From positions 1,984,001-2,048,000 of the forward strand of contig NZ_FNTD01000004.1 in NCBI RefSeq assembly GCF_900104815.1: DNA of 64,000 nt, read 5' to 3'. The notes under the pieces are model-generated. The model made no database searches. It saw only the letters and a program-made list of their open reading frames with translations, and was not told the origin of the DNA. This document shows, one piece after another, positions 24,222-34,729 of the stretch; the stretch's first letter is position 1, and the number at the start of each line of letters is the position of its first letter. The DNA is from Streptomyces misionensis (GTDB lineage Bacteria > Actinomycetota > Actinomycetes > Streptomycetales > Streptomycetaceae). The position numbers and the translations under genes were made by a program.

Positions 24222-25412
24222 TCACCGGAACGCGTCGATCCCGGTGAGCGCCTTGCCCAGCACCAGCTGGTGCATCTCGACGGTGCCCTCGTAGGTGAGC
24301 ACCGACTCGAGGTTGGTCGCGTGCCGCATCACCGGGTATTCGAGCGAGATCCCGTTGGCGCCGAGGATCGTGCGCGCCGTACGGCAGATCTCGATGGCCT
24401 CGCGGACGTTGTTCAGCTTGCCGAAGCTGACCTGCTCGGGCCGCAGGCGGCCGGCGTCCATCCGCCGCCCCAGATGGTGGGCGAGCAGGATTCCCTTGTG
24501 CAGTTCCACCGCCATGTCGGCCAGCTTGGCCTGGGTCAGCTGGAAGCCGCCGATGGGCCGCCCGAACTGCTCGCGGGTCTTCGCGTACTCCACGGCCGCC
24601 TCGAAGCTGCTGCGCGCGGCGCCCATCGCGCCCCAGACGATGCCGTAGCGGGCGTGCGACAGACAGCTCAGCGGGCCGCGCAGCCCGACCACCTCCGGCA
24701 GCACCGCGGAGGCGGGCAACCGCACGTCGTCCAGGACGAGTTCACTGGTGACGGAGGCACGCAGGGACCACTTGTGCTTGATCTCGGGCGCGGAGAAGCC
24801 GGGCGTGTCGGTCGGTACGACGAAGCCGCGGATGCCCTCCTCGGTCCCCGCCCAGACGACGGCCACCCCGGCGACCGAGCCGTTGGTGATCCACATCTTG
24901 CGGCCGTTGAGCACCCAGTCGGCGCCGTCGCGCTTGGCGTGGGTGCGCATGGAGGCGGGGTCGGAACCGTGGTCCGGCTCGGTCAGGCCGAAGCAGCCGA
25001 TCACCTCGCCGGCGGCCATCCGCGGCAGCCACTCGCGCTTCTGCTCCTCGCTGCCGAAGCGGTGGATCGCGTACATGGCGAGGGAACCCTGCACGGAGAC
25101 CAGCGAGCGGATGCCGGAGTCGGCCGCCTCCAGCTCCAGGCAGGCGAGACCGTACTGCACGGCCGTGGCACCCGCGCAGCCGTACCCGGTCAGGGACATG
25201 CCGAGGGCGCCGAGGCCGCCGAGTTCCCGGGCGAGTTCCCGGATCCGCGGCAGCTCGCCCTTCTCGTACCAGTCGGCGACGTACGGCAGGACGCGGTCGG
25301 CCGCCCAGCCGCGGACGGTGTCCCTGATCGCCAGGTCCTCCGGGTCCAGCAGGTCGTCGATCCCGAGCGGATCGGCGGCGTCGAACGGGGGCAGCTTCGC
25401 GGACGCGGACAT
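24222..25412 (-). CDS. Acyl-CoA dehydrogenase, glutaryl-CoA dehydrogenase-like
   Basis: A 396-residue FAD enzyme that oxidises an acyl-CoA. Family blocks are GCFGLTEPDHGSDPASM (about 156-172, FAD/substrate contact), KMWITNGSVAG, the C-terminal TREQFGRPIGGFQLTQAKLAD and ILGANGISLEYPVMRHATNLES. In LTYEGTVEMHQLVLG the Glu (about residue 376) is the catalytic base position. The N-terminal PFDAADPLGIDDLLDPEDLA and overall pattern are closest to glutaryl-CoA dehydrogenases (lysine/tryptophan degradation), but substrate assignment by eye is moderate. GGAGGG lies 7 bases before the ATG at 25412. Confidence 0.88.
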   Translation of the reverse strand: MSASAKLPPFDAADPLGIDDLLDPEDLAIRDTVRGWAADRVLPYVADWYEKGELPRIRELARELGGLGALGMSLTGYGCAGATAVQYGLACLELEAADSGIRSLVSVQGSLAMYAIHRFGSEEQKREWLPRMAAGEVIGCFGLTEPDHGSDPASMRTHAKRDGADWVLNGRKMWITNGSVAGVAVVWAGTEEGIRGFVVPTDTPGFSAPEIKHKWSLRASVTSELVLDDVRLPASAVLPEVVGLRGPLSCLSHARYGIVWGAMGAARSSFEAAVEYAKTREQFGRPIGGFQLTQAKLADMAVELHKGILLAHHLGRRMDAGRLRPEQVSFGKLNNVREAIEICRTARTILGANGISLEYPVMRHATNLESVLTYEGTVEMHQLVLGKALTGIDAFR

Positions 25413-25531
25413 GGAACACCCTCCGGGACAGTCAGGCACACTGCGGCACACGGCGACACCTGAAAACTAGCAGCGCTAGTTATGGTGGCGCAGCCGACGT
25501 TACGGCGCAGTGTCCCGTACGTCCAGAGGGG

Positions 25532-27157
25532 TCAGGCGGAGACCCGCGGCTTCTCCGAGGCGCGCGGGGCGGGCAGCTCCAGCCCGGCGTCGTCCGGCTC
25601 CGGCCCCGCCTCCGCCCCGCACTGCATGACCCGCGGCAGCCGCAGCGCCATCACCGCGCCCAGCAGCAACAGCCCCGCGCTCACCAGCAGGGTCACGTGC
25701 AGCCCGTGCACGAAGGAGTCCCGGGCCGCCCGGCGCAGCGCGGACCCGGCCGCGCCGCCGAGCCGGTGCGCGACGTCGTAGGCCTCCCCCAGCGAGTGCC
25801 CGGCGGCGGTCGCGTCCGCGGCGGAGACGCCGGGCACCGCGCGCAGCCGGGGGGTGTACGCCGCGTTCATCACGCTGCCGAGGAGCGCGATGCCGAGGCC
25901 GGCGCCCAGCTGGTAGGAGGTCTCGCCGATCGCCGCCGCGCCGCCGGCCCGGTCCGCCGGGGCCTCGCTGAGCATCGACTCGTAGGCGCCGAACAGCGTG
26001 GTCTCCAGGCCGAGGCCGAGCAGCACGAAGCCGGACAGCAGCAGCGCCGGGTTGTCGGCACGGCCCATCGCGGTCAGGGTCAGCACCGCGGCCGCCGTCA
26101 CACAGAAGCCGGTGCACACCATCCGGCGCGGTCCGAACCGGCGCAGCACCCGCGCGCCCAGCAGGCCCGCCGCCATCGCCGCCACGGTCAGCGGCAGCAG
26201 CCGCAGGCCGGTGGCGAGCGGCGACAGACCGAGGACCAGTTGCAGGTACTGCGCGGCGATCAGCTCCAGGCCGACCAGCGCGAGCATCGCCAGCACGATG
26301 CAGCCGACCGCGGTGGTGAACGCGGGCCTGCGGAACAGCCGCAGGTCCACCAGCGGGTGCGGCAGCCGCCGCTGGCGCCGTACGAACAGGACGAGCAGGG
26401 CGGCGCCGACCGGCAGCGGCAGCAGGGTCAAGGGGCTCGCCGGGGCGTGGCCGCCGCCGAGCTGCTTGACGCCGAGGACGACGCCGAACAGGCCGGCCGC
26501 CGCCATCAGCGCGCCGGTCACGTCCCAGGGGCCGTCCGCCGTGCCCCGGGACTCGGGCAGCAGCATCCGCCCGACCGGAAGGCTGATCAGCATCAGCGGG
26601 ATGTTGATCAGGAAGACCGAGCCCCACCAGAAGTGCTCCAGCAGAAAGCCGCCGAGCAGCGGGCCGACCGCCGCGCCGACGGCGGCGACCGCGCTCCACA
26701 CGCCGATGGCGAGGGCGCGCTCGCGCCGGTCGGGGAAGACCTGGCGGAGGATCGACAGGGTCGCGGGCATGATCATGGCGCCGCCGACGCCGAGCAGGGC
26801 GCGGGCGAGGATCAGCACCTCGGCCGTGTGCGCGGTCGCGGCGACGGCGGAGGCCACGCCGAACAGGCCGTAGCCGAGCAGCAGGACGCGTCTGCGCCCC
26901 ACCCGGTCGCCGAGGGTGCCGAAGAGGATCAGCAGCGAGGCGCAGACCAGCGGGTAGACGTCGACGATCCAGAGCAGTTCCGTGGCGCCGGGCCGCAGGT
27001 CCTCGGTGACCGCGGGGACCGCCACGTGCAGCACGGTCGCGTCGAGGGCGACGAGCAGCAGGCTGGCGCAGAGGACGACGAGGACGACCCAGCGGTTGGC
27101 ACCGGGCCCGGCCGTCCGGCGGCGCGGCCGTAGGGCGGCCGTGGGCGTCCCGGACAT
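25532..27157 (-). CDS. MFS drug exporter, DHA2 family (14 TM)
   Basis: A 541-residue proton-driven exporter with about 14 hydrophobic helices. The first helix carries the DHA2-type motif LVALDATVLHVAVPAVTEDL (about 35-54). Motif A is GTLGDRVGRRRVLLLGYG, motif B is in LILARALLGVGGAMIMPATL, and motif C-like WSAVAAVGAAVGPLLGGFL marks an antiporter. Close families (SmvA, QacA) export cationic drugs and dyes. GGGAGG precedes the ATG at 27157 by 8 bases. No TetR regulator gene is adjacent, so control is not evident. Confidence 0.9.
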   Translation of the reverse strand: MSGTPTAALRPRRRTAGPGANRWVVLVVLCASLLLVALDATVLHVAVPAVTEDLRPGATELLWIVDVYPLVCASLLILFGTLGDRVGRRRVLLLGYGLFGVASAVAATAHTAEVLILARALLGVGGAMIMPATLSILRQVFPDRRERALAIGVWSAVAAVGAAVGPLLGGFLLEHFWWGSVFLINIPLMLISLPVGRMLLPESRGTADGPWDVTGALMAAAGLFGVVLGVKQLGGGHAPASPLTLLPLPVGAALLVLFVRRQRRLPHPLVDLRLFRRPAFTTAVGCIVLAMLALVGLELIAAQYLQLVLGLSPLATGLRLLPLTVAAMAAGLLGARVLRRFGPRRMVCTGFCVTAAAVLTLTAMGRADNPALLLSGFVLLGLGLETTLFGAYESMLSEAPADRAGGAAAIGETSYQLGAGLGIALLGSVMNAAYTPRLRAVPGVSAADATAAGHSLGEAYDVAHRLGGAAGSALRRAARDSFVHGLHVTLLVSAGLLLLGAVMALRLPRVMQCGAEAGPEPDDAGLELPAPRASEKPRVSA

Positions 27158-27411
27158 GTACGTACCTCCCAGATGTTCCCTCGCGTGGAGCGGGGCGACG
27201 GGGACCGCCTGTCGTACGGCCGGGAAGGAGTGGTGTCCCCGGCCCGCGCTGTCCACGGGGATGGCTCGTCAGCCTACGCGAGTCCGCCGAGCCCACACGT
27301 GGCGGACCTCTCACCCCCGGGAGGCTACCCCTGTGTCGTGCACCACGCCCCGCCCGCTCGACCGCGCCCCGGCGGCCGGTCCGTTCCCCCGTCCGGTCGA
27401 TAATCGAGCCC

Positions 27412-28653
27412 GTGACCGATCTCGAGACGCGCGTGGCCGCACCCCACGCCCCGCCGCCGCCCGCACCGCTGCCGCGCCGGGCGGCCCCGGCCCTCGTGGG
27501 CTACGCGGCGGTCCGCGTCCTGGGCCTGGTGGTGCTGGCGGTGTGGAGCGCCGCGCGCGGCAAGAGCGCCCTCACCCTGCTGACCGCGCGCTGGGACTCC
27601 CTCTGGTACACGCGGGTCGCCGAGGGCGGCTACGGCTACCAGGTGCGGCTGCCCGACGGCGACGTCCACTCCGATCTGGCGTTCTTCCCGCTGCTGCCGT
27701 GGCTGGAGCGGGGCCTGCACGCGGTCACCCCGCTGTCGTACGCGCACGCTGGTCTCGTGGTGTCGCTGCTCGCCTCGCTCGCCGCGGCGGCGGGGATCTA
27801 CGCGGTCGCCGAGCACGTGTACGGGCGGCGGGTCGGTGTCTGCGCCGTGCTGCTGTGGGCGGTGCTGCCGGTCGCGGTGGTCCAGTCGATGGCGTACAGC
27901 GAGTCGCTGTTCACCGCGCTGGCGGCCTGGGCGCTGTACGCGCTGCTGACCGGGCGGTGGGTGAGCGCGGGGCTGCTCGCGGCGCTGGCGGGGCTGACCC
28001 GGCCGGTGGGCGGCGCGGTGGTCGCCGCGGTGTGGACCGCGGCCGTGATCTCCTTCGTGCGGGAGCGAAGCGCGGCGCGCACGGACGGCGCGCGGCGAAC
28101 GGCGCACGCCCCTTCCGCCGCCGCGGGACCGTCAACACGCGTCCCCTCCCCCTTCACCCTCCGTCGCCTCCTCGGGATGCTGATCGCTCCGCTCGGCGCG
28201 GCCGGCTACGTGCTCTGGGTCGGCGGGCACACCGGCAGGGGCCCGTTCGGCTATCTGGACGTGCAGGCCGGATGGCGCAACGGCTTCGACGGCGGATACG
28301 CCTTCGCGTGTTTCGTGGCCGACAAGTTCACGTCGGTCCCGTCCGCGCTCGCGGGCGTCGGACTGATCGCCGGTGTCGCGCTGCTGCTCTGGCTGTACGT
28401 CAGCGGGGTGCGCCGGGGCCAGCCGGTCGAACTGCTGGTGTACACGGGGGTCGTGCTGGCGCTGGCGCTGTGCGCGTCGAGCTACTTCGGCTCCAAGCCC
28501 CGGCTGCTGCTGCCCGCCTTCCCGGTGCTCCTCCCGCTCGCCGAGGCCCTCGCCCGGCTGCGCACCTCCCGATCCGTCCTGCTCACGGCGGCGCTGGCGA
28601 TCATCTCCGCGGTCTACGGGGCGTTCTGGCTGAACGGCTCCGGCCCCCCGTGA
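27412..28653 (+). CDS. Integral membrane glycosyltransferase-like protein (PIG-V/GT-C type)
   Basis: A 413-residue membrane protein with about 10 hydrophobic segments and a Pro-rich N-terminus. After the first helix the sequence LTARWDSLWYTRVAEGGYGY (about 56-75) matches the WD-x-x-WY loop of PIG-V and related polyprenyl-phosphate mannosyltransferases, where the Asp is catalytic. Near the C-terminus GSKPRLLLPAFPVLLPLAEA matches the conserved basic end of that family. The probable role is transfer of mannose or another sugar from a polyprenyl donor to an extracytoplasmic acceptor. The GTG start lies 9 bases after GATAAT, so the mRNA may be nearly leaderless. Confidence 0.75.
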   Translation: MTDLETRVAAPHAPPPPAPLPRRAAPALVGYAAVRVLGLVVLAVWSAARGKSALTLLTARWDSLWYTRVAEGGYGYQVRLPDGDVHSDLAFFPLLPWLERGLHAVTPLSYAHAGLVVSLLASLAAAAGIYAVAEHVYGRRVGVCAVLLWAVLPVAVVQSMAYSESLFTALAAWALYALLTGRWVSAGLLAALAGLTRPVGGAVVAAVWTAAVISFVRERSAARTDGARRTAHAPSAAAGPSTRVPSPFTLRRLLGMLIAPLGAAGYVLWVGGHTGRGPFGYLDVQAGWRNGFDGGYAFACFVADKFTSVPSALAGVGLIAGVALLLWLYVSGVRRGQPVELLVYTGVVLALALCASSYFGSKPRLLLPAFPVLLPLAEALARLRTSRSVLLTAALAIISAVYGAFWLNGSGPP

Positions 28654-28891
28654 TCGACGCGTACCGGCCGGTGAAGCTCCGGGGAATTGCGACCCAGGAC
28701 CGGGTTAACGCATTTATAAGCGCCATATAAACAACACCCGGCACGATCAAAGGAATTACAGAGCGCGGCCTCACGTGATTGCGGAATCCGGCGGAATTCG
28801 ACCGCCCTTGAGAGGTTTCCCACATCACATCGTCATCACAAAGCCGCTGTTACGACCGGGAACACAGCTCACTCGCTGTAACGTCGATTGG

Positions 28892-29914
28892 GTGCGTACC
28901 GAACGGAACCTCACCCGGCGTCTGGACCGGGTGTTCGCCAGGCTGGACCGGGAGCCGGAACGGCCGGCCCATATCGATGTGCCGGTGATGAGCCGGCACC
29001 GGGTCGTGCTGTTCTCCGCGACCCTCGCCTTCTACCTGGCGATCGTGTGGGCCGTGGTGACCACCTCCTGGCTCGTCCGGCTCGACTGGCAGGTCATGTT
29101 CTTCCGGCCGTACCAGCAGTGGCCGCAGATCCACGCCTTCCTCGACTACTACGTGGTGCTCGGCCAGCGCGGCCCCACCGCGGTGATGGTCGCGGCCTGG
29201 CTCGGCTGGCGCTCCTGGCGCCAGCACACCCTGCGCCCGCTGCTCACCCTGGCCACCTCGCTGCTGCTGCTGAACGCCACGGTCGGCGCCGCCAAGTACG
29301 GCATGGGGCGGCTCGGTCCGCACTACGCGACCGTGATCGGCTCGAACGAGATGGGTCTGGGCGGCGATATATTTCCCAGCGGACACACCGCCAACGCGGT
29401 GGTGACCTGGGGCATCCTGGCCTATCTGGCCTCGACCCCGCGCGCACGGCGCTGGCTGTCCGCGGTCTCCGCGATCACCTCGCTGGGCGTCGGTCTCACC
29501 ACCGTCTACCTCGGTACGCACTGGCTCAGCGACGTGCTCCTCGGCTGGGCCGCCGGCCTGCTGATCCTGCTCGCCCTGCCGTGGTTCGAACCGCTGATCG
29601 CCAAGGCCGAGACCCGGCTGTTCGACCTGCGCGACCGCTGGCGCAACCGGCCCGTTCCCGAGCCGGCCGCCCCGCTGGCGCCGGTGCTGCTCAAGGCGCC
29701 GCGCGGCGCGGAAGCCGAGCAGTCCGCGCCGGCCCGCGAGCCGGTCTCCTCCACCCGCGCCTCCCGGGGCCTGGTGCACCTGGCACCCGGACCGCACACG
29801 GCCCGCTCCGAGCGCAGCCCGGTCACCCCGGCGGGCAGCCGCCGCCCGCCGGGCGGCGACCGGGCACCCCGCGGCACCTCCCAGCCGGCGGCCCGTCCCC
29901 TGACAGGCGGCTGA
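28892..29914 (+). CDS. PAP2-family membrane phosphatase
   Basis: A 340-residue membrane protein with six helices and a long cytoplasmic Pro/Arg-rich tail (about 245-340). The phosphatase motifs are KYGMGRLGPHY (motif 1, slightly divergent), FPSGHTANAV (motif 2, His general acid) and GLTTVYLGTHWLSDVLLG (motif 3, His nucleophile and Asp). The family dephosphorylates polyprenyl or phosphatidyl phosphates at the outer membrane face. I chose the GTG at 28892, which lies 7 bp after TAACGT (28879-28884), suggesting a leaderless mRNA. The open frame continues upstream through the control region without similarity. Confidence 0.85.
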   Translation: MRTERNLTRRLDRVFARLDREPERPAHIDVPVMSRHRVVLFSATLAFYLAIVWAVVTTSWLVRLDWQVMFFRPYQQWPQIHAFLDYYVVLGQRGPTAVMVAAWLGWRSWRQHTLRPLLTLATSLLLLNATVGAAKYGMGRLGPHYATVIGSNEMGLGGDIFPSGHTANAVVTWGILAYLASTPRARRWLSAVSAITSLGVGLTTVYLGTHWLSDVLLGWAAGLLILLALPWFEPLIAKAETRLFDLRDRWRNRPVPEPAAPLAPVLLKAPRGAEAEQSAPAREPVSSTRASRGLVHLAPGPHTARSERSPVTPAGSRRPPGGDRAPRGTSQPAARPLTGG

Positions 29915-29960
29915 CGGCCGGGACGGCGGCGGGTCCGGTACGCACACCGCCCCCGCCCCA

Positions 29961-30002
29961 CGGCGAAGGCCCCGCCCCCTCACGGGAGCGGGGCCTTCGC
30001 CG
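29961..30002. terminator. Bidirectional terminator between PAP2 and I78 genes
   Basis: 14-bp perfect stem (CGGCGAAGGCCCCG at 29961-29974, complement at 29989-30002) with a 14-base loop, located between two convergent genes. Confidence 0.8.
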
Positions 30003-30018
30003 TACGCGGGCGCGGGCG

Positions 30019-30234
30019 TCAGCCCTTCCAGGCGCGGGCCACCCGGCCGTCACGCACCTCGAAGTTGAGCCGGCCCGCCCGGTACTCCATGGTGATGATC
30101 GCGCCCGGCGGCAGCGACCGCACGGTCGACCAGCCGCGCTGCCGGGCCAGCCGCTCGGCGCTCGCCGCGTCGAGGCCGACGTACCCGTCCGGACTGTCCT
30201 GGGGCTCCGCTGGCGGAGTGGGAATCGGTGCCAT
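30019..30234 (-). CDS. I78-family peptidase inhibitor-like protein
   Basis: A 71-residue protein with the I78 pattern: GLDAASAERLARQRGW, then the strand VRSLPPGAIITMEYRAGRLNFEVRDG (given here in two parts: about 38-50 and 51-63) and a short end VARAWKG. I78 inhibitors are small potato-inhibitor-like proteins that block serine proteases. No signal peptide is present, so it could protect the cytosol against own proteases; the tandem streptogrisin genes lie 15 kb away, but no direct link is shown. The ATG is at 30232-30234. Confidence 0.78.
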   Translation of the reverse strand: MAPIPTPPAEPQDSPDGYVGLDAASAERLARQRGWSTVRSLPPGAIITMEYRAGRLNFEVRDGRVARAWKG

Positions 30235-30652
30235 GCGGCCACGCTAGGCCGCGACGCGCGGTGACGGAAGCCGGGCACGTCCGGGTAAGAGCGGCCTCCG
30301 ACCAGGGTCACACTTCTGTCACAGCTTCCGGAGTCCCTTCCGGCCGAACTCCCTCACACGTTCGGGGGTTTCCGTACCGCTCACCGGGGCATTCGAACTG
30401 AATTCCCTCGTGTCGCCGCGGCCCTTCCCATTACCCGCCGGAAACTTCCGCGGCGAAGACCCGGAGAGGCCGGGAGCGTGATTCCGGGGAATCCCGATCC
30501 GTGGCACCGGAGCTGACACCGCATGGGGATTTTCACGGATTCCGCACATGACGCGCGGGCGCTACGCGGCGCGGCCCCCCGGCGGGAACCGGAGGGCCGT
30601 CGGGCCGTCGGGCCGGGGGCCGGGCACCGGACCGGTCCCGGCACCGTACGGC
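30235..30652. other. Intergenic region between the I78 and Rpf genes
   Basis: 418 bp. It must contain the promoter of the I78 gene (near 30235-30340; a tandem TCACACTTCTGTCACAG motif at about 30307-30323 is notable) and the end of the rpf transcript. A GC-rich interrupted hairpin near 30615-30641 (GCCGGG with CCCGGC around ACCGGACCGGT) may terminate rpf. The part 30370-30540 is less GC-rich and contains no supported gene. Confidence 0.45.
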
Positions 30653-31854
<1,202 letters not shown>

Positions 31855-32637
31855 GTGCCGCGCATGCTCGACGTCAGCGACGCCGTACGCGCCGAGATCG
31901 GCGACGAAGAAGCCGACCGGCTGCTCGCCGGAGAGAACGCCCCGGGCAGTTACGACTGCACGTCCTGCCGCACCCCGGGCGACTCCGAGCAGGAGCGCAC
32001 CAGCACCGTCCTGTTCGTCGGCGAGGAGACCGCGGTCCTCGCCTTCGCCCACGCCAGCTGCCTGCCCTCGCAGGTCGTCCAGGTCACCGAGGAGCAGTTG
32101 CAGGGCGCCGTCCGCTCCATCGGCGCGCAGGCCGCCGACGACGGGCCGCGGCGGTCCGCGCCCGAGCAGGCGGTGCTCGGCGTGACCAGCGGACTCGTCC
32201 TCATCGAGGGCGAGTTGCACCCCGCGCTGGTCGTCGAGCCCACCTCGCCCATCGTGCGCCCGGGCACCACCGGGACCGGGGACGACTTCCTGCCGCTGCT
32301 GATCGAGCAGGGCTTCATGCCGGTGACCGAGATCGCCGCCGTACCGCCGGTGCTGCACGGCTGGTCGGTGCTGCTGGCGGTGGGCCAGCTGCACGCGGTC
32401 CTCCAGCCGGGCCCGCACGGCGGCCAGCCGGTGGCCTGGTGGCAGGCGCACCAGCCGCTCCAGGTCACCGACGGCTGGCGGGCCTCGGCCAACAAGCACC
32501 AGCAGGTGCTGATGTTCGCCGCCCCGGTGGGCTCGATCGGCCGTCAGCCCCGCGAGGACCTGCTGCGCGACTCCCTCGACCGGGCCGCGGCGCAGGGCAG
32601 GCTGGTGGCGGCGGCGCTGCCGCTCGCGGGTACCTGA
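31855..32637 (+). CDS. Conserved hypothetical protein, 260 residues
   Basis: A soluble, acidic protein. Near the N-terminus a CTSC pair (SYDCTSCRTPGD, about 37-48) could bind metal or form a disulfide, and another Cys sits in HASCLPSQVV. The body mixes beta-like segments (STVLFVGEETAVLAFAHA; LVLIEGELHPALVVEP) and conserved-looking FLPLLIEQGFMPVTEIAAVP. There is no signal peptide or membrane segment. I know no function; similar genes in this position occur in streptomycetes as far as I recall. The GTG at 31855 has AAGGGA 7 bases upstream; ATG three codons later is an alternative. Confidence 0.7.
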   Translation: MPRMLDVSDAVRAEIGDEEADRLLAGENAPGSYDCTSCRTPGDSEQERTSTVLFVGEETAVLAFAHASCLPSQVVQVTEEQLQGAVRSIGAQAADDGPRRSAPEQAVLGVTSGLVLIEGELHPALVVEPTSPIVRPGTTGTGDDFLPLLIEQGFMPVTEIAAVPPVLHGWSVLLAVGQLHAVLQPGPHGGQPVAWWQAHQPLQVTDGWRASANKHQQVLMFAAPVGSIGRQPREDLLRDSLDRAAAQGRLVAAALPLAGT

Positions 32638-32704
32638 CCAACCGCGCTCCCGAAGGCAGGTCACGAAACCGCATCTCTTCGGGGGCGCCGTCGTTTGGAC
32701 ATAC

Positions 32705-33103
32705 GTGCACGCATACGACACTTCGCCCCGCCGGTCCTCGTTCTCCTCCGTCCCGTCCGCCCGGACCGGGCAGGAAGGGATGGGTGGTGCCTCGGCCACG
32801 CCGATCTTCGACATGCTCTCCGCGGAGTGGGTCAAGGCCTTTCGCACGCTGCCGGGCGACCGCAGCGGGGAGGAGGGGCTGAGGTTCGTCCCCTTCGGTC
32901 TGCCGGACCGGACGGGATGGTCGTACGGCGGCCATCGGGCGGGCTCGTTCAGCAGCTCCTACAGCGCCTACAGCGCGGGGGCCTACAACGCCCGCCAGCA
33001 GTCGCAGTGGCAGCGGGTCGGCACCGTCGGACGGCCCGAGCAGGACAACGGGATGCACCATGTGCCCGCCGCGCTGCCGCCGGGACCGCGCCGGGGCGCA
33101 TGA
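32705..33103 (+). CDS. Streptomyces hypothetical protein rich in Ser/Tyr/Gly
   Basis: A 132-residue protein following the previous gene by 67 bp. The core PIFDMLSAEWVKAFRTLPGD and RFVPFGLPDRTGWSYGGH looks folded, while the rest is low complexity (GSFSSSYSAYSAGAYNARQQ). No membrane segment or signal peptide is seen. The start GTG at 32705 is supported mainly by frame length and codon bias; an internal in-frame ATG lies at residue 26. Function unknown. A strong terminator follows. Confidence 0.6.
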   Translation: MHAYDTSPRRSSFSSVPSARTGQEGMGGASATPIFDMLSAEWVKAFRTLPGDRSGEEGLRFVPFGLPDRTGWSYGGHRAGSFSSSYSAYSAGAYNARQQSQWQRVGTVGRPEQDNGMHHVPAALPPGPRRGA

Positions 33104-33122
33104 GCGTGCCGGACCCACGAAG

Positions 33123-33154
33123 AAGGGCGGCCCCCGAGAACGGGGGCCGCCCTT
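33123..33154. terminator. Bidirectional terminator before der
   Basis: 14-bp perfect stem AAGGGCGGCCCCCG (33123-33136) with its complement at 33141-33154 and an AGAA loop, between convergent genes, 18 bp after the der stop. Confidence 0.85.
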
Positions 33155-33172
33155 CACGTCGTACCGTCGGCG

Positions 33173-34654
33173 CTACTTCTTCTTCGTGCCGCGCTTCTCG
33201 CGCACCCGCACCGAGATGTGGATCGGGGTGCCCTCGAAGCCGAACTCCTCGCGCAGCCGGCGCTCGATGAAGCGCCGGTAGCCCGCCTCGATGAAGCCCG
33301 AGGCGAAGAGCACGAAGCGCGGCGGCTTGGTGCCGGCCTGGGTGCCGAAGAGGATGCGCGGCTGCTTGCCGCCCCGGACCGGGTGCGGGTGGGCCGCGAC
33401 CAGCTCGCCGAGGAAGGCGTTGAGCCGGCCGGTGGGCACGCGGGTCTCCCAGCCGGCGAGCGCGGTCTCGATGGCCGGGACCAGCTTCTCCATGTGGCGG
33501 CCGGTGCGCGCGGACACGTTCACCCGGGGCGCCCAGGCGACCTGGCCCAGCTCGGTCTCGATCTCCCGCTCCAGGTAGTAGCGGCGCTCCTCGTCCAGGG
33601 TGTCCCACTTGTTGTAGGCGATGACCAGCGCGCGGCCCGCCTCGACGGCCATGGTGACGATCCGCTGGTCCTGCACGGAGATGTTCTCGGAGGCGTCGAT
33701 CAGGACGACCGCGACCTCGGCCTTCTCCACGGCGGCGGCGGTGCGCAGCGAGGCGTAGTAGTCGGCGCCCTGCTGGAGGTGGACCCGCTTGCGGATGCCG
33801 GCGGTGTCCACGAACTTCCAGGTGACGCCGCCCAGCTCGATGATCTCGTCCACCGGGTCGCGGGTGGTGCCCGCCAGCTCGTTGACGACGACGCGCTCCT
33901 CGCCGGCCACCTTGTTCAGCAGGGAGGACTTGCCGACGTTCGGGCGGCCGATGAGCGCGATCCGGCGGGGGCCGCCGAGCGCGGTGCCGAAGGTCTGCTC
34001 GGGCGCCTCGGGCAGCGCCTCCAGGACGGCGTCCAGCATGTCGCCGGTGCCGCGACCGTGCAGGGCGGAGACCGGGTGGGGCTCGCCGAGGCCCAGGTTC
34101 CACAGATAGGCGGCGTCGGCCTCGCCGCTCGGGCCGTCGACCTTGTTGGCGCACAGCACCACCGGCTTGCCGGCCTTGCGCAGCAGCCGGACGACGGCCT
34201 CGTCGGTGTCGGTCGCGCCGACCTTGGCGTCGACCACGAAGACCACCGCGTCGGCGGCCTCGATCGCGTACTCGGCCTGGGCCGCCACGGAGGCGTCGAT
34301 GCCGAGGACGTCCTGCTCCCAGCCGCCGGTGTCGACCACCTTGAAGCGGCGGCCCGCCCACTCGGCCTCGTACGTGACGCGGTCGCGGGTCACGCCCGGC
34401 TTGTCCTCGACGACCGCCTCGCGGCGGCCGATGATCCGGTTGACCAGGGTCGACTTGCCGACATTGGGACGGCCGACGACGGCGAGCACGGGCAGCGGGC
34501 CGTGGCCCGCCGCCTCGATGGCGCCCTCGACGTCCTCGATGTCGAAGCCCTCTTCCGCGGCGAGCTCCATGAACTGCGCGTACTCGGCGTCGCCGAGAGC
34601 CCCGTGCTCGTACTCGTGCGCGGCCGAGCCGTCGGGCTGGATGTCGTCGTTCAT
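33173..34654 (-). CDS. der: Ribosome biogenesis GTPase Der (EngA)
   Basis: A 493-residue GTPase with two consecutive G domains. The first has GRPNVGKST (61-69) and DTGGWEQDV; the second has [14 protein letters not shown] (about 228-241) and DTAGIRKR, with YNKWD as its specificity motif. The C-terminal KH-like domain ends in a basic tail (KRGTKKK). Der binds the 50S subunit and is essential for its maturation. The N-terminal about 55 acidic residues before the first G domain are typical of actinobacterial Der. It is the last gene of the aroH - tyrA - cmk - acyltransferase - der cluster, 75 bp after the acyltransferase gene. Confidence 0.97.
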   Translation of the reverse strand: MNDDIQPDGSAAHEYEHGALGDAEYAQFMELAAEEGFDIEDVEGAIEAAGHGPLPVLAVVGRPNVGKSTLVNRIIGRREAVVEDKPGVTRDRVTYEAEWAGRRFKVVDTGGWEQDVLGIDASVAAQAEYAIEAADAVVFVVDAKVGATDTDEAVVRLLRKAGKPVVLCANKVDGPSGEADAAYLWNLGLGEPHPVSALHGRGTGDMLDAVLEALPEAPEQTFGTALGGPRRIALIGRPNVGKSSLLNKVAGEERVVVNELAGTTRDPVDEIIELGGVTWKFVDTAGIRKRVHLQQGADYYASLRTAAAVEKAEVAVVLIDASENISVQDQRIVTMAVEAGRALVIAYNKWDTLDEERRYYLEREIETELGQVAWAPRVNVSARTGRHMEKLVPAIETALAGWETRVPTGRLNAFLGELVAAHPHPVRGGKQPRILFGTQAGTKPPRFVLFASGFIEAGYRRFIERRLREEFGFEGTPIHISVRVREKRGTKKK

Positions 34655-34729
34655 GAAGTCCGTACCTCGTCGTTCATCGTGGTGATCGGTGGAACAGGCC
34701 CCCGGGCTGGTCCCGGGTGGGCTGATCCA

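Noticed and set aside
28855..28890. SigE-type promoter (GGAAC and CGTC) before the PAP2 gene
   Set aside because: The spacing between the two elements is about 2 bases too long, and a TAACGT hexamer fits a vegetative, leaderless start better; evidence is too weak to call.
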